Source: Spraguea lophii (Eukaryota; Microsporidia; Spragueidae). Taken from it: a DNA stretch of 57,149 nt. The stretch is taken from assembly GCA_001887945.1 (NCBI GenBank), contig LDOQ01000316.1, positions 1 to 57,149 on the forward strand. Direction: 5' to 3'. The position numbers were made by a program, and so were the translations under genes. The notes under the pieces are model-generated. The model saw only the letters and a list, made by a program, of their open reading frames with translations, searched no databases and had not been told where the DNA came from. This document shows positions 20,050-30,199 of this stretch, piece after piece. How positions within the stretch are numbered: the first letter of the stretch is position 1; each line of letters starts with the position of its first letter.

Positions 20050-21225
20050 ATAAAATTAATCCAATTTTTAAAAAATAAAATATGTAGGTTTTTTTAATAC
20101 AAGTTTTTATTATTATAGAACTTTGAGGTTTATCATGTTTGACTTGTACATTCGCGTAATAACTAAATAATATATTTATGATAAATACATTTAAATTTGT
20201 ATTTACATTAAGAAAATGTAACAATTATATCAATCAGAGCTTATATTAAAAACCCTACAGATTTTATTTGTAAGGTTAAAGATTATATAGTTTTAAAATA
20301 ACTTATTTCACGACATATATCGATTAACCACATCTTACTTTATATTCCAAAGTGTTCGATATTACGTATGTCTCAACCAAATTATAAAGCTATAGTAATA
20401 AGCGAATGAAAAATTTTCTCATCCTCCAATGAAAACCGAAAAAATTGTTTATTCTTTCAAGATTCAGAGATAAAGTGATATAAAATTTATAACTTTTAAA
20501 AACATTACATCATAGATATATAATTTATAACTTTTAAAAAACAAATAAGAATAGAATCAATTAAAATTCATTAAATTAATAATCGTATTTAGGATTCTTT
20601 TCTTTATTCTATATCCAAATAAAGAATATCACATACATATATATGCATGACCATCTTTATATTTCTGTCTTAAAGTTTTTTTGAATTTAAGCAATATCAT
20701 AAATATATTACTGAATAAACGAAGACACTCATTTTAAATTAAACAACAATTAAATAAAAATACAATTATCGTATCATTGTTTGTAATATTACCTAAATAA
20801 TATTCTAAAATATTTAGATATTTAGTTTTATATTAATTATACAGTTTACATATTTACAGGATAGAAAATCTCTGTATTTTATTCATTATAAATTTTAAAA
20901 TAATTTATTTGTTAAGAGAGACTGATTATTTCTTTAAAACAAAAATATTCATTATATAAACTCTAATCAATATTAATTTATAGTTTTAATAATTTAAACA
21001 ATCATTCAAAAACAATCGTGTTCTTAACGATTATTTTATAAAAAACTTATCAAACAATATTCCATAATAATTATAAATAATATCATTATAATTATCATAA
21101 ATATAATATTATCATAGTTGTAAACCTTATTTAACTATCTCAACTCATAAATGCTATAAATAATATATTTTTTAAAATAAAATAATATTGAATAGTAATA
21201 ATCCTTCTTTAATAAAAAATTTCTA
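20050..21225. other. Intergenic with one repeat fragment
   Basis: No gene supported; a 78-codon minus-strand frame at 19988-20224 is rejected. It contains SINE-like fragment F at 20298-20370. Confidence 0.5.
20298..20370 (-). repeat. SINE-like repeat fragment, copy F
   Basis: Plus-strand ATATATCGATTAACCACATC, TTACTTTATATTCCAAAGTG and TTCGATATTACGTATG align to the ATGCATTAATCTCATCTTAC..CCAGAGTGTTAGGATTTTGCGTATG block of copy E. Confidence 0.45.
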
Positions 21226-22275
21226 TTATTTTATACATTTTAAATTAAAACGTATAATATCTATTATATCTACAAATGTTATAATCTTATTACCAATATT
21301 TCTTCCTTCTACTATTACATTTCCATCATCACCAACCTCTTCTATTTTTCTATCTAATTCACTATAATGTATTATCTCATATCTATTTAATTTAATTTCT
21401 AAAGTTAGAAATATAGGTAATAATTCCATATATTTATATTTACTATAAAAAATATATTTTATATTATAATTTCTTATATCTTTAATTACTAATTTTAAAG
21501 TTATCATATCATCCACAATCTTTTGATTTTTTATAAAAGGTAAAAATTTTTTATTTTGTGATTCAGATGTTTTCTGTGTTATATCATTTTTAAAATTATT
21601 ATATATTTCTAAAAGTCTATTTTCTGAATATCTATTTTTTATTTCTTCTATTTTATTTCTGATGGATAATGCATCCTCCCTTTCAATAAAATATAAATAT
21701 TTATCTATGTCAATAAAATAATAATTTATACAATTTTTTATAATGGTAAAGTTATTCATATTTAATATAGTACTCGTATTACTACTACTCTTATAATTTT
21801 TTTCAGTAAGTTTTTTTAATATTATTTTATTCTTTATCGATTTTATATCTATTTCACGAAAATATAATTCTATGCATGTATTAAAATTATCTACATTGTT
21901 TAATTGACCCTCATATTTTTTATTTTTCACCATCTTCTCAGATATATTACATTCATTTAATAATTTTTTTAAATCACTGTCTAAATAAGCTTCTTCTGTC
22001 AATAATTTCTCATAATAACATCTATATAATAATTCTAATGTACCTTGTGTTATATTACTATTATATTTAAATGACGATACTAGAATATAAAAATCTAATG
22101 GATGTTTTAATATCATATGTAATTTTATTATATTATTATTTCTCTGAGTATTCAATAATTTAGATAATGTACAATATGCATCAGAATGTTGAGTGAAGTA
22201 ATATTTTATTGATCTAATATTTTCTTTACGTTGAAATATTAATGAACAAAATTCTGCTATTTTTGAATGATGCAT
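21226..22275 (-). CDS. Helical protein of unknown function
   Basis: 349 aa; CCC lies 2 nt before the ATG (GGG at 22278-22280, plus strand). Composition is that of an ordinary cytosolic helical protein: alternating amphipathic segments, no signal peptide, no membrane helix and few Asn runs compared with neighbours. The C-terminal third has several beta-like stretches (ILPIFLTLEIKLNRYEIIHYS region; GDDGNVIVEGRNIGNKIITF). No family is recognised. It is divergently arranged with BET4 across a ~210-bp spacer that would hold both promoters. Confidence 0.7.
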   Translation of the reverse strand: MHHSKIAEFCSLIFQRKENIRSIKYYFTQHSDAYCTLSKLLNTQRNNNIIKLHMILKHPLDFYILVSSFKYNSNITQGTLELLYRCYYEKLLTEEAYLDSDLKKLLNECNISEKMVKNKKYEGQLNNVDNFNTCIELYFREIDIKSIKNKIILKKLTEKNYKSSSNTSTILNMNNFTIIKNCINYYFIDIDKYLYFIEREDALSIRNKIEEIKNRYSENRLLEIYNNFKNDITQKTSESQNKKFLPFIKNQKIVDDMITLKLVIKDIRNYNIKYIFYSKYKYMELLPIFLTLEIKLNRYEIIHYSELDRKIEEVGDDGNVIVEGRNIGNKIITFVDIIDIIRFNLKCIK

Positions 22276-22487
22276 AAGGGCAAATGAAGAATATAAAATA
22301 AATAATATATTTAAAGAATATCATATAGATTATAATAAATATTGAAATATTATAAAATAAATAATATATTATCAAGAATATAATATAAGCAATATACTTT
22401 AGACAGTAAATATATATAATTAAATAGTATATTACAATTATCACTTGGATAATTAATAAAATAAGTAATTACTCATATAAATATCCC

Positions 22488-23615
22488 ATGGATAAAGATT
22501 CTAAAGAAATTCATAAAGAAATAAAACAAATATCAATATTAAAAGAAAAAATATCTAATGGAGATATATATGCATTAGAACAATATTTTAATATAATACC
22601 CGATGATATAAGATATTGGAATATGTTAAAAATAAATATGATAGAACTTATTATGAATTATAAAAATGATAATAAAGAAAATAGTAATATGAGTGATGAC
22701 AAAGAAGATAGTAATAATGATACATTGAAAAAATCACTAAATAACAATAATACAAACAATATAATAGAAAATAATACTATCGATAGAGAATATATTTTAT
22801 CATTTATTAATTCTCATTCATTCTCTGATGCATTCATTTCTTTTAAAAATACGAAGGATTCTATAAATGAATATTCTATAAGAATGAATATATCTGATAT
22901 TGTAGAATTTATAAATCATAATTTATCATTAACATATAAAATATTAAAGTATAATATAAAATCATATCAGGTATGGAACCATAGGAGATATATTATGGAT
23001 ATGTTTAAATTATACGATAAAAGTATAACGAATATATTGTTATTGGAGAATAGAAATTTTCATTGTTGGAACTATATAAGAAATACTTGTAGGTATGGTG
23101 GAAATGAATTGGAGGAGATAAGTAAAATAATGCTGAAGAGTGATACTATGAATTATAGTGCGATATGGAATATTAAAAATTTGGATGTTAGGTCATTTTT
23201 ATTTACCGACAGTGCAAACGAAGCATGGTGGCTGCATTGTTCAGATGGTATGTACGTGCGGAAATACGTGGAAGGATATAGTGAGAAGATGATAGTTGTA
23301 TTGGATAAAATTATTGATGACGTGTTAATAGAATGTTGTATGGTTTATAAAAAAAAATTAAATTGTTATAGTAGAGTAGTTGTGGTGAAGAAGGAAATAT
23401 GTTCGTGTAAAAGTATTAAAGTCAACGGGGTAATATTGGTAAGCGACGGGAAGAAGGTTTATGACGGATTGGAGAAATTGGATGGTAGGAATAAATATTT
23501 ATTAATGGAAATGTTGAATGATGGAGTTGATGTAAGAGATGAATTGCTGGAAGTTGATCCAATAAGAAAGAGGTATTATGACAATGAAACGTGTGGTTTT
23601 ATAATGTTTAAATAA
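22488..23615 (+). CDS. BET4: Rab geranylgeranyltransferase alpha subunit
   Basis: 375 aa, CCC directly abutting the ATG. Protein prenyltransferase alpha repeats are clear: YQVWNHRRYIMDMF (about 160-173), NFHCWNYIRNTCRY (about 189-202), then AIWNIKNLDVRSFLFTD and AWWLHC. The NRNFHCW form is typical of the type II (Rab) enzyme rather than the shared FTase/GGTase-I alpha subunit. With the beta subunit and Rab escort protein it adds geranylgeranyl groups to C-terminal cysteines of Rab GTPases for membrane traffic. An Asn/Ser-rich insert at about 62-95 is extra. A tRNA-Ala on the other strand begins 21 bp after the stop. Confidence 0.8.
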   Translation: MDKDSKEIHKEIKQISILKEKISNGDIYALEQYFNIIPDDIRYWNMLKINMIELIMNYKNDNKENSNMSDDKEDSNNDTLKKSLNNNNTNNIIENNTIDREYILSFINSHSFSDAFISFKNTKDSINEYSIRMNISDIVEFINHNLSLTYKILKYNIKSYQVWNHRRYIMDMFKLYDKSITNILLLENRNFHCWNYIRNTCRYGGNELEEISKIMLKSDTMNYSAIWNIKNLDVRSFLFTDSANEAWWLHCSDGMYVRKYVEGYSEKMIVVLDKIIDDVLIECCMVYKKKLNCYSRVVVVKKEICSCKSIKVNGVILVSDGKKVYDGLEKLDGRNKYLLMEMLNDGVDVRDELLEVDPIRKRYYDNETCGFIMFK

Positions 23616-23636
23616 ATTTATTTTCTAAAAAAATAT

Positions 23637-23707
23637 GGAGTGCCAGGGAATCGAACCCCGAATCTCCTGCGTGCAAAGCAGGCGCTCTACCATTGAGCCA
23701 GCACCCC
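23637..23707 (-). tRNA. tRNA-Ala (anticodon UGC)
   Basis: The minus strand folds as a 71-nt cloverleaf. The acceptor is GGGGTGC with GCACTCC (one G-U), the D stem GCTC/GAGC, the anticodon stem CCTGC/GCAGG with loop TTTGCAC, and the T arm CGGGG-TTCGATT-CCCTG. No intron; CCA is not encoded. Confidence 0.95.
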
Positions 23708-23793
23708 TTTCTTTCATCGCGTACGAAAATATATCAATCATAAATATGCACACCAAAGTCCATTTTTATTTATAAATAATTTTCATCCCTTAA

Positions 23794-24240
23794 ATGTCAA
23801 GAACACTTTCTGCCATAGAAGAAGAAACTATAAAAAAATTAGAATCAACATTAAATATAGAACGTATTACAAATATAAAAAATTTTAGTGTTGTCCGCCA
23901 CGGTAAAAAATTAAATATGCACGACCCAGTAATATTTAAGGTAGAAGGATTAAATGAATATATAGCATTTGGAGATCTTACCGTACAATTTGATATTGAA
24001 CAATTGAAAAAACAATTATTAAAAATGCAAGAACAAAAACAACAAGAAGAAACACTTGAAGAAAAACAAAATGAAGTAGAAGAAATAGAGCCAGTAGAAT
24101 TTGATGCTGAAAAATTGAAAGAAGAAGATATTACATTAATTATGGAACAACAAGGTGTTACAAGAGAAAAGGCTATAAAAACATTAGTTGATGCAAATTA
24201 TGATGTAGTATCAGCCATGGTAAAGATTCAGGAAAAATAA
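23794..24240 (+). CDS. EGD2: Nascent polypeptide-associated complex alpha subunit
   Basis: 148 aa, CCC 4 nt before the ATG. The NAC domain spans about residues 24-72 (INIKNFSVVRHGKKL..PVIFKVEGLNEYIAFGDL). A Gln/Glu-rich linker and a C-terminal UBA domain (about 110-148) follow: EDITLIMEQQGVTREKAIKT, then DANYDVVSAMVKI. NAC alpha pairs with the beta subunit at the ribosome exit tunnel and shields nascent chains from mis-targeting. It is shorter than the yeast protein (174 aa) but has the same domain order. No Asn-rich insert, in keeping with a strongly constrained protein. Confidence 0.85.
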   Translation: MSRTLSAIEEETIKKLESTLNIERITNIKNFSVVRHGKKLNMHDPVIFKVEGLNEYIAFGDLTVQFDIEQLKKQLLKMQEQKQQEETLEEKQNEVEEIEPVEFDAEKLKEEDITLIMEQQGVTREKAIKTLVDANYDVVSAMVKIQEK

Positions 24241-24428
24241 ATATAAGTTAATGGTAATTTTTATATTAAGAATAAAATATATTAAAATAATATTCATACT
24301 TTAATTTCTATTATATTTATTAATTATAAAAAAAATAGTTATTCTGTTTATGTTTATTAAAAAAATTATTATTCATAGAATAACATTTATTAATTATAAA
24401 TATTTATTTAATAATAAAATTATGAGAG

Positions 24429-24497
24429 ATATATTCCTATTATATTTTTATAAATACCAATGTCTATTCAATGGTAAATAATATAATAGGAATATAT
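24429..24497. repeat. 17-bp perfect inverted repeat (stem-loop)
   Basis: Arms ATATATTCCTATTATAT (24429-24445) and its exact complement (24481-24497), with a 35-nt loop that itself contains ACCAATG..CAATGGT. It lies between NAC alpha and the next gene, ending 36 nt before that gene's ATG; a 3'-UTR or 5' regulatory hairpin is possible. Confidence 0.6.
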
Positions 24498-24533
24498 TGA
24501 TAAATTATATAACAAATATTTTATACCCTTATT

Positions 24534-25568
24534 ATGATCAATGCAGATAGAGAGCTTGCTAGATCTTTATCTAAATACTGTATATCACATGTATATACAT
24601 TATACAAACATTCTTTAGAACAGAATGGTATAAGTTATATTCCATATTTAGTTCCTATGGAAAAGATAATTAAGAATGAAGAGATGGGATGTTGCCAATC
24701 TGCAAATACCATTCTTAAGAATATGGGATTATCTTATAGGGTTCAAATGGTTTATATTAAAAAATATGATGGATTATCTACTATTGATCTATTACAATAC
24801 GTTGATCACCTATTTATGGCATCAAAAAAATCTATAAGAAAAAAGAAAAGGGAGGTCAGAATTATAAAAAATATTCTTATGGATAGAGACAATTTAGTAT
24901 ATGATTCTCTTAATTTTTTAAGTCTTACGAGAAGAACTTTTCATCCTGAAAGATGTTATTATGTTCCTGGTATGAAAAATTCAGATATATTTTCTTTTAT
25001 AGTTTCTATGACCACTGTAAAAAAACTTATAACCTGTTATAAAAACCTTGTAGTAGAAAATATTTTAAAAAGATTACCATATCCTTTTGGTGTAGATAGA
25101 ATATTAAAAAGCAGAGTATCAACATTTCAATTATCTGATATGGATGTAATAAAGACGGATGGAGAAATACTAAAAGAACTTTCAAATGGAATAATTATAA
25201 AACCTATAAAAAATACATTATCATGCTGTATTTCTACTAATACGTATTCCTTCAAACCAAGTAATGATATTAAAATACATAAAAAAATAATATCACATCC
25301 TAATTGGTGTATAAATCATATAGAATGTAATAATACTTATACTTTTGATATTTTTATAATGCTAAGAATTAAAATTTCTATACAGCCGAATGAGTTTATG
25401 AATTATTTTATTTTAAATAACCATAGTTATCTAGAAATAGAAATAGATGATAAAACAGAAATAGTAAGCTTTGTAGAATTTTATATGTTATTAACAAAGA
25501 ATAAGGAATATGAGGATTATTGGAAGAATAAGGGTGTAGGATATGATGAATATTTAGATATTGTATAA
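24534..25568 (+). CDS. Protein of unknown function
   Basis: 344 aa with CCC 5 nt before the ATG. Globular composition with many cysteines and aromatics (MGCCQSANTILKNMGLSYRV, HPERCYYVPGMKNSDIFSF, CCISTNTYSF, HPNWCINHIECNN), no Asn-rich filler, no signal peptide and no membrane helix. A basic patch SKKSIRKKKREVR lies near residue 100. Cys/His pairs around residues 225-265 could bind metal, but no zinc-finger spacing is convincing. I do not recognise the family. Confidence 0.7.
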   Translation: MINADRELARSLSKYCISHVYTLYKHSLEQNGISYIPYLVPMEKIIKNEEMGCCQSANTILKNMGLSYRVQMVYIKKYDGLSTIDLLQYVDHLFMASKKSIRKKKREVRIIKNILMDRDNLVYDSLNFLSLTRRTFHPERCYYVPGMKNSDIFSFIVSMTTVKKLITCYKNLVVENILKRLPYPFGVDRILKSRVSTFQLSDMDVIKTDGEILKELSNGIIIKPIKNTLSCCISTNTYSFKPSNDIKIHKKIISHPNWCINHIECNNTYTFDIFIMLRIKISIQPNEFMNYFILNNHSYLEIEIDDKTEIVSFVEFYMLLTKNKEYEDYWKNKGVGYDEYLDIV

Positions 25569-25875
25569 ATAATATTAGATATTTTTAAACATAGAGTTAT
25601 TTTAATTAAAATATATTACAAATAATAAATGTAAATGAAAAGAAAGATCTACGTAATATTTGATATTATAAAATAATTACATGAATCAGTATTTGATATT
25701 ACAAAATAATTTATAAATTAATAGTTGTTAATATAATTTATTTTAAAATTAATAATTCAGATAAAAAACGGATGAAAGATTTCCTTTTCTTTTGACGGAA
25801 AAATAAAAATAATATAAAAAAAATTATTTTATAATAAAATATATAAAAATAAATATTTTTTTACTACAGATAATT
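25569..25875. other. Intergenic, nothing recognised
   Basis: Spacer between converging genes; AT-rich, no feature seen. Confidence 0.5.
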
Positions 25876-26541
25876 TTATTCTTCTACAAGAATTGTTCCA
25901 TTTGACACGAAATCCACAATCTTGCCCTGTTTTGCAAACAATTCATAAAACATCGATAAATTTTTATAATCCACCACATTCCACCAAGAATCCAAATATT
26001 CACCTCTTCGATTATTATATTTCAAATAATACGCATGTTCCCACACATCGCATGCTAATATAGGTATTTCATTGGAAGTAAACCCTGGATTAAATTGATT
26101 AACTGAAGATTTTAAAACCAATTTTTTATTCTCTGGATTATAACAGAGCCATTGCCACCCCGATCCAAATATTTTCAATGCATCCTGATTAAACTGTTTT
26201 TTCATATCCTGCAAAGACCCGAAATCCCTATCTATCATTTCTCTTAATTCATTATTAATATCCGTCTCACTAGATTCTGGTGACATACAATACCAAAAGA
26301 ACGTATGATTGTAATAACCACCACCATTATTTATTAATATTTTATTTTCCTTAGGATTATTATTTAATTGCTTTAACAATTTTCCTATAGATATTGTCTT
26401 ATGTTCAACAGAACGAAGTTGTTCTTTAAATTTATCTAAATATGTTTGATGGTGTTTTGAATGGTGGAGTATCATTGTTTCTTTATCAATAATAGGTTCT
26501 AATGCATCATAGATGTAAGGTAATTTTGGTAATTCAAACAT
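25876..26541 (-). CDS. Manganese superoxide dismutase, cytosolic form
   Basis: 221 aa with CCC 6 nt before the ATG (GGG at 26548-26550, plus strand). It converts superoxide to hydrogen peroxide and oxygen. The four metal ligands are visible: H26 (ILHHSKHH), H79 (GGGYYNHTFFW), D165 and H169 (DVWEHAYY). GGG before the second His, rather than the AAQ of Fe-SODs, and NQ in the SSVNQF block favour manganese. The protein starts directly with FELPKLPYIYDALEP, so there is no mitochondrial transit peptide, fitting an organism with mitosomes only. Normal family length. Confidence 0.92.
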   Translation of the reverse strand: MFELPKLPYIYDALEPIIDKETMILHHSKHHQTYLDKFKEQLRSVEHKTISIGKLLKQLNNNPKENKILINNGGGYYNHTFFWYCMSPESSETDINNELREMIDRDFGSLQDMKKQFNQDALKIFGSGWQWLCYNPENKKLVLKSSVNQFNPGFTSNEIPILACDVWEHAYYLKYNNRRGEYLDSWWNVVDYKNLSMFYELFAKQGKIVDFVSNGTILVEE

Positions 26542-27224
26542 ATCTTAGGGTGTAAAATTTAAATATTTTATTATTCTTTTAAAATACTTATTTTTAATTA
26601 AAATATTTAATAGAATAATAATTGTAGGGATACATGGATATATTCTCTAAAGAGACATTATAACTATTATAAAGAGTTGTATAATACTGATAATAACTAT
26701 CAATCAAATATTATAAAATATATAAAATTTGTATTTAATTAATCAATGTATGAATATTCATTGTTTAAATAGATATTTTAAAATAAAAATAATATATCTT
26801 CTAATAGATATTGGTTAATATGTTTTTTAAGGAATATATTTAATTATAAAGATAATATCTCTTATATTACGAAAAAATAATAATTTTTAACATTGAAAAT
26901 ACAACTTTCTATTAAAAAGATATCTTAAATAATCATCTGTTATTTAAATAATATTAGTTCTTATTATTATTTTTAAAACCTATTTATTTGTTTGTTATAG
27001 AAATTACATTTTATTTACAATAGAAAAATATTGAAAAAGGAAAAATTAAAATAAATTGTAAATCCATGAATATTATTTTTATAGAATCATTCTCTTCTAT
27101 GTAAATAAATTTTAAAAAGTATTAAATCTCACAATAACCATATTTCTTATAAACATTCAAATGATTTTTTTATAAACAATTTTTTAAAAATAAGTTTTAC
27201 ACATCACTCTTATTTTTATTTATG
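26542..27224. other. Intergenic, nothing recognised
   Basis: About 680 bases of AT-rich sequence with no supported gene, repeat or RNA. Confidence 0.5.
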
Positions 27225-27587
27225 TTAATTTCTTACCAACTCTCCTTTCATATATTTTTTCAATTCTTCATCCAATTCTTCTTTTGTTGGAATCCTCTCT
27301 ATTCTTCTTGGTCTTGTGAATCTGTTATCATAATTATTATATCCAATTCTTCTTGATGGTCCATACGATGGTCCTCTAGATCTAAAATCTATTCTTCCAT
27401 TATCTTCAAATCTTCTATTTGAATTTCTATAATTGTTACGTGGATAGTAATCTAAGGATCTATTCATATTTCTATATTCTCTTCTTTCTGGATTAGAGGT
27501 GTATGAGTGGGAGTGGTCAAATTTATCACCCCTTCTTGTGTTACGGTCATTTCGATCAAATTCTCTGTTGTGGTTTCTTCTTATCAT
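27225..27587 (-). CDS. ALY/UIF-like mRNA export adaptor candidate
   Basis: 120 aa, CCC 4 nt before the ATG (GGG at 27592-27594, plus strand). The first ~95 residues are Arg-, Asn-, Tyr- and Asp-rich with RG/RD-type repeats expected to bind RNA. The C-terminus IPTKEELDEELKKYMKGE (about 99-116) resembles the UAP56-binding motif of ALY/REF, UIF and related adaptors (L-D-x-x-L-x-x-Y-M pattern). Those proteins couple the helicase UAP56/Sub2 to mRNA for nuclear export. No RRM is present, so it is closer to UIF or a minimal Yra1 than to full ALY. Assignment rests on a short motif. Confidence 0.55.
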   Translation of the reverse strand: MIRRNHNREFDRNDRNTRRGDKFDHSHSYTSNPERREYRNMNRSLDYYPRNNYRNSNRRFEDNGRIDFRSRGPSYGPSRRIGYNNYDNRFTRPRRIERIPTKEELDEELKKYMKGELVRN

Positions 27588-29032
27588 TTAAGGGTGAAAA
27601 AATAAATTGTTTTTATTAAAAAATACAAGATTTTAAAAAAAGGGGGAATAAAGTAACTTAATGTAGATCTTAAGAGGAAAGTATTAGAAAGGTTATTAAA
27701 GAAAATATTAATATAGATCTTTTATATTTTTCCTTTTTAAAAAATGATTAAAATTTAATTTAAAATTTTCTTTAATAATCTTTCTAAAACAAACAATCAT
27801 TTAAGTTCTATATGTTCCACATACAATATAAATAACATTATATATGTATGTTGTAATATGATAATTAAGAATATACAATAATTATTTTAGTATATTTTAA
27901 TAACAAAATCTTATTCGCAATGAACCTTATTTTTTAATTGCAACCAACTATGATTTGTGTTTGGTAATTCCTTTCAGTACTTGGTAATTCTTGATATTTT
28001 TATAAAAGAAAATATTTATGAAGCTGATTATTTTGTTTTAGGTAAATGGTTGTGTTAGTGAAATTTTTAAAGATAAAGCCATTAATCTCATTTACATGAA
28101 CTCTCGTTATTATTATCTATGGAGAATTTAATTGTAATATTATAATAATATATTATTCATTATAATTGAATATATTTACAATTAAAGCTATGATGTGGAT
28201 TATGATTGAATATAATTACATAGTATTTATAGAAAATCAAATAAAGAGACTTTTCTTATTTTTTATAAATACTATGTAATTATATTCAATCATAATCCAC
28301 ATCAAATAAAGTTAAAATATAAAAAAGATAAAATTTCATCAACAAAATAATTATATGTAAACAATAATTAAGAATAAAATAAATATTCATTAACAGATAA
28401 TATTTAAATTAAACCTTATTTTAAGTTTTTTATTTTTCTATCTGAATAAGAAAATATATTTTATTCATCTATTATATATTTTATAATAATTATATTGTAA
28501 ATACATCAAACAAGTGGTTTAGTATATTTAGATAACAAGAAAATATAAATATATCAAATGATTAACTAAGTAATTTGATTAATATTAGTTGTTTAAAATC
28601 AATTAGAAAAATAGTTAATATTATGATATTACTTTCAGAAATATAAATAATCTTAGAATTAAATAAAAGATGTATTTTTATAATAAATATTTTTTTATTT
28701 ATTTTCTTCAATCTATTTAAACATATCACAATAATATCTTAACTCTTCTACCTATGATGAAATATGGTAATTAAAATTTTTGGATTTTTACCATAAATAA
28801 AGAGATAAAAAAATATATTGTTGATACCTTTTAAAACCTTAATATTTATAATATACCATTATATCATAGTAATATGATAATAATATAATATTTTAATTAT
28901 AGATATTACTCGTTATAGAACTATTAACCGTATATTAAGATTATTGAGATTACTTGTTATTAGAACTGTTAGCAATATAATTTTTTTACTTAATTTTATT
29001 ACAACTGTTATTTTTCATAGAAATATTTACCC
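27588..29032. other. Intergenic with perfect hairpin
   Basis: No gene in 1.4 kb. It contains a weak SINE-like remnant (27938-27975, TTGCAACCAACTATGATTTG) and the 40-bp inverted repeat at 28192-28303. Confidence 0.55.
28192..28303. repeat. Perfect 40-bp inverted repeat
   Basis: Left arm 28192-28231 (begins GATGTGGATTATGATTGAAT) and right arm 28264-28303 are exact reverse complements over 40 bp, separated by a 32-nt spacer. The word ATCAAATAAAG occurs both in the spacer and straddling the right arm's end. Possible MITE, processed small-RNA hairpin or palindromic insertion; no protein or known RNA is recognised. Confidence 0.8.
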
Positions 29033-29539
29033 ATGCAAGAAAACAAAGATAATCTTACTATACCACCATCACAAAATATTACATATAAACAAGAGAATGA
29101 AGAATTAAAAAAAATAATAATAAAATTACAACAAAATAACAGTTTACTAGAAACAAAAAATAATGAATTGGAACAAAAAAACACTGAATTAAAACAAAAG
29201 AATACTGATTTAGAAGAAAAGATAAATACATTAAAATCCACTGATAAAAATATTTTATATCGTGAAAAATATTACAAACTAAAAAATTATATTAACGGCT
29301 TACTAGGCTATAAAATAGAATTTTCTGATAATGAAATTATTTTATTATCATCATATGCATATGATTGTGATGATATAATAAAAATAAAAACTATAGGAGA
29401 TGTCATACAGCTAGAGACTACAGCATTCTTGCAGATGTATGAACATGAGGTAAATGAGTATCTGGCGAAAAGATGTTCGTGGCCGGCATTGTTGGCAGCT
29501 ATAACGTTGGATTTGGAGTCGAAGAAGACATTTAATTAA
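29033..29539 (+). CDS. MAD1: Short Mad1-like spindle checkpoint protein
   Basis: 168 aa, CCC abutting the ATG. Residues about 18-75 form a coiled coil (ELKKIIIKLQQNN, ETKNNELEQKNTELKQKNTD). From about 80 the sequence matches the Mad1 C-terminal RWD-like domain: YYKLKNYINGLLGYKIEF, then IIKIKTIGDVIQLETTAFLQ and SWPALLAAITLDLESKKTFN, parallel to the human end with IPAFLSSLTLELF. Mad1 recruits Mad2 to unattached kinetochores. Known Mad1 proteins are about 700 aa; this one keeps only a short coiled coil and the CTD. I see no clear Mad2-binding motif, so function may differ. Confidence 0.7.
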   Translation: MQENKDNLTIPPSQNITYKQENEELKKIIIKLQQNNSLLETKNNELEQKNTELKQKNTDLEEKINTLKSTDKNILYREKYYKLKNYINGLLGYKIEFSDNEIILLSSYAYDCDDIIKIKTIGDVIQLETTAFLQMYEHEVNEYLAKRCSWPALLAAITLDLESKKTFN

Positions 29540-30199
29540 AACGTGAAATTATAATATTATTATTTTAATAGAAATAAAAATAATGGAAATGAAATATATT
29601 AATTTTCAATAAGATTTTTTATTGTATTTTTTAAGATAAAAATATATTATTTTAATATTATATTATATATATTTATTAACTATTATAACATAAATTTCAT
29701 TTTACTTTATATACCTGAATACACTTGTATATACGTGAATATACTTGAATATTAGCATAATTATCATTATATTAAATTTAATAATATTTAACCCTCTTTC
29801 TTAACATAATATTGTCAGAGTCACAAATCAATACAGGGATTGCAATTACACTAACTAAATATTATTTTAATTTAGCAATGAAACCATCATACAAATACGA
29901 ATAGATGAAGATATAAAATTATATCGATTTGGCAGTGTTGTAATTTAGCAATAAATCCTTTGTATAAATAATAACAAAGATATATTATATCATTTTCTAT
30001 TTTACTTTTATATTTTTTTAGTTTTATAATTTTTTAAAATAAAACTTCAAATTCATTATATCTATGATTTATATCATTACAGGATAATTTAGAAAGAAAG
30101 TAAATAATAAAATATTACAATATTACAACTTCTAACAATAATCAAATATTAAGATAATAAAATAATAAATAATAATACTTTTATTTCTTTACCCACATA
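29540..30199. other. Intergenic with one repeat fragment
   Basis: No gene supported. Holds the core of the SINE-like repeat (29793-29895, minus) and AT-rich flanks. Confidence 0.5.
29793..29895 (-). repeat. SINE-like repeat core, copy H
   Basis: The plus strand reads CTCTTTCTTAACATAATATT, then GTCAGAGTCACAAATCAATA and CAGGGATTGCAATTACACTA, closely matching the core of copy E at 17.0 kb. Flanking parts of the element are gone. Confidence 0.6.

Noticed and set aside
19988..20224. 78-codon minus-strand frame
   Set aside because: Overlaps the 3' end of the gene at 18709-20049 and lacks a start motif.
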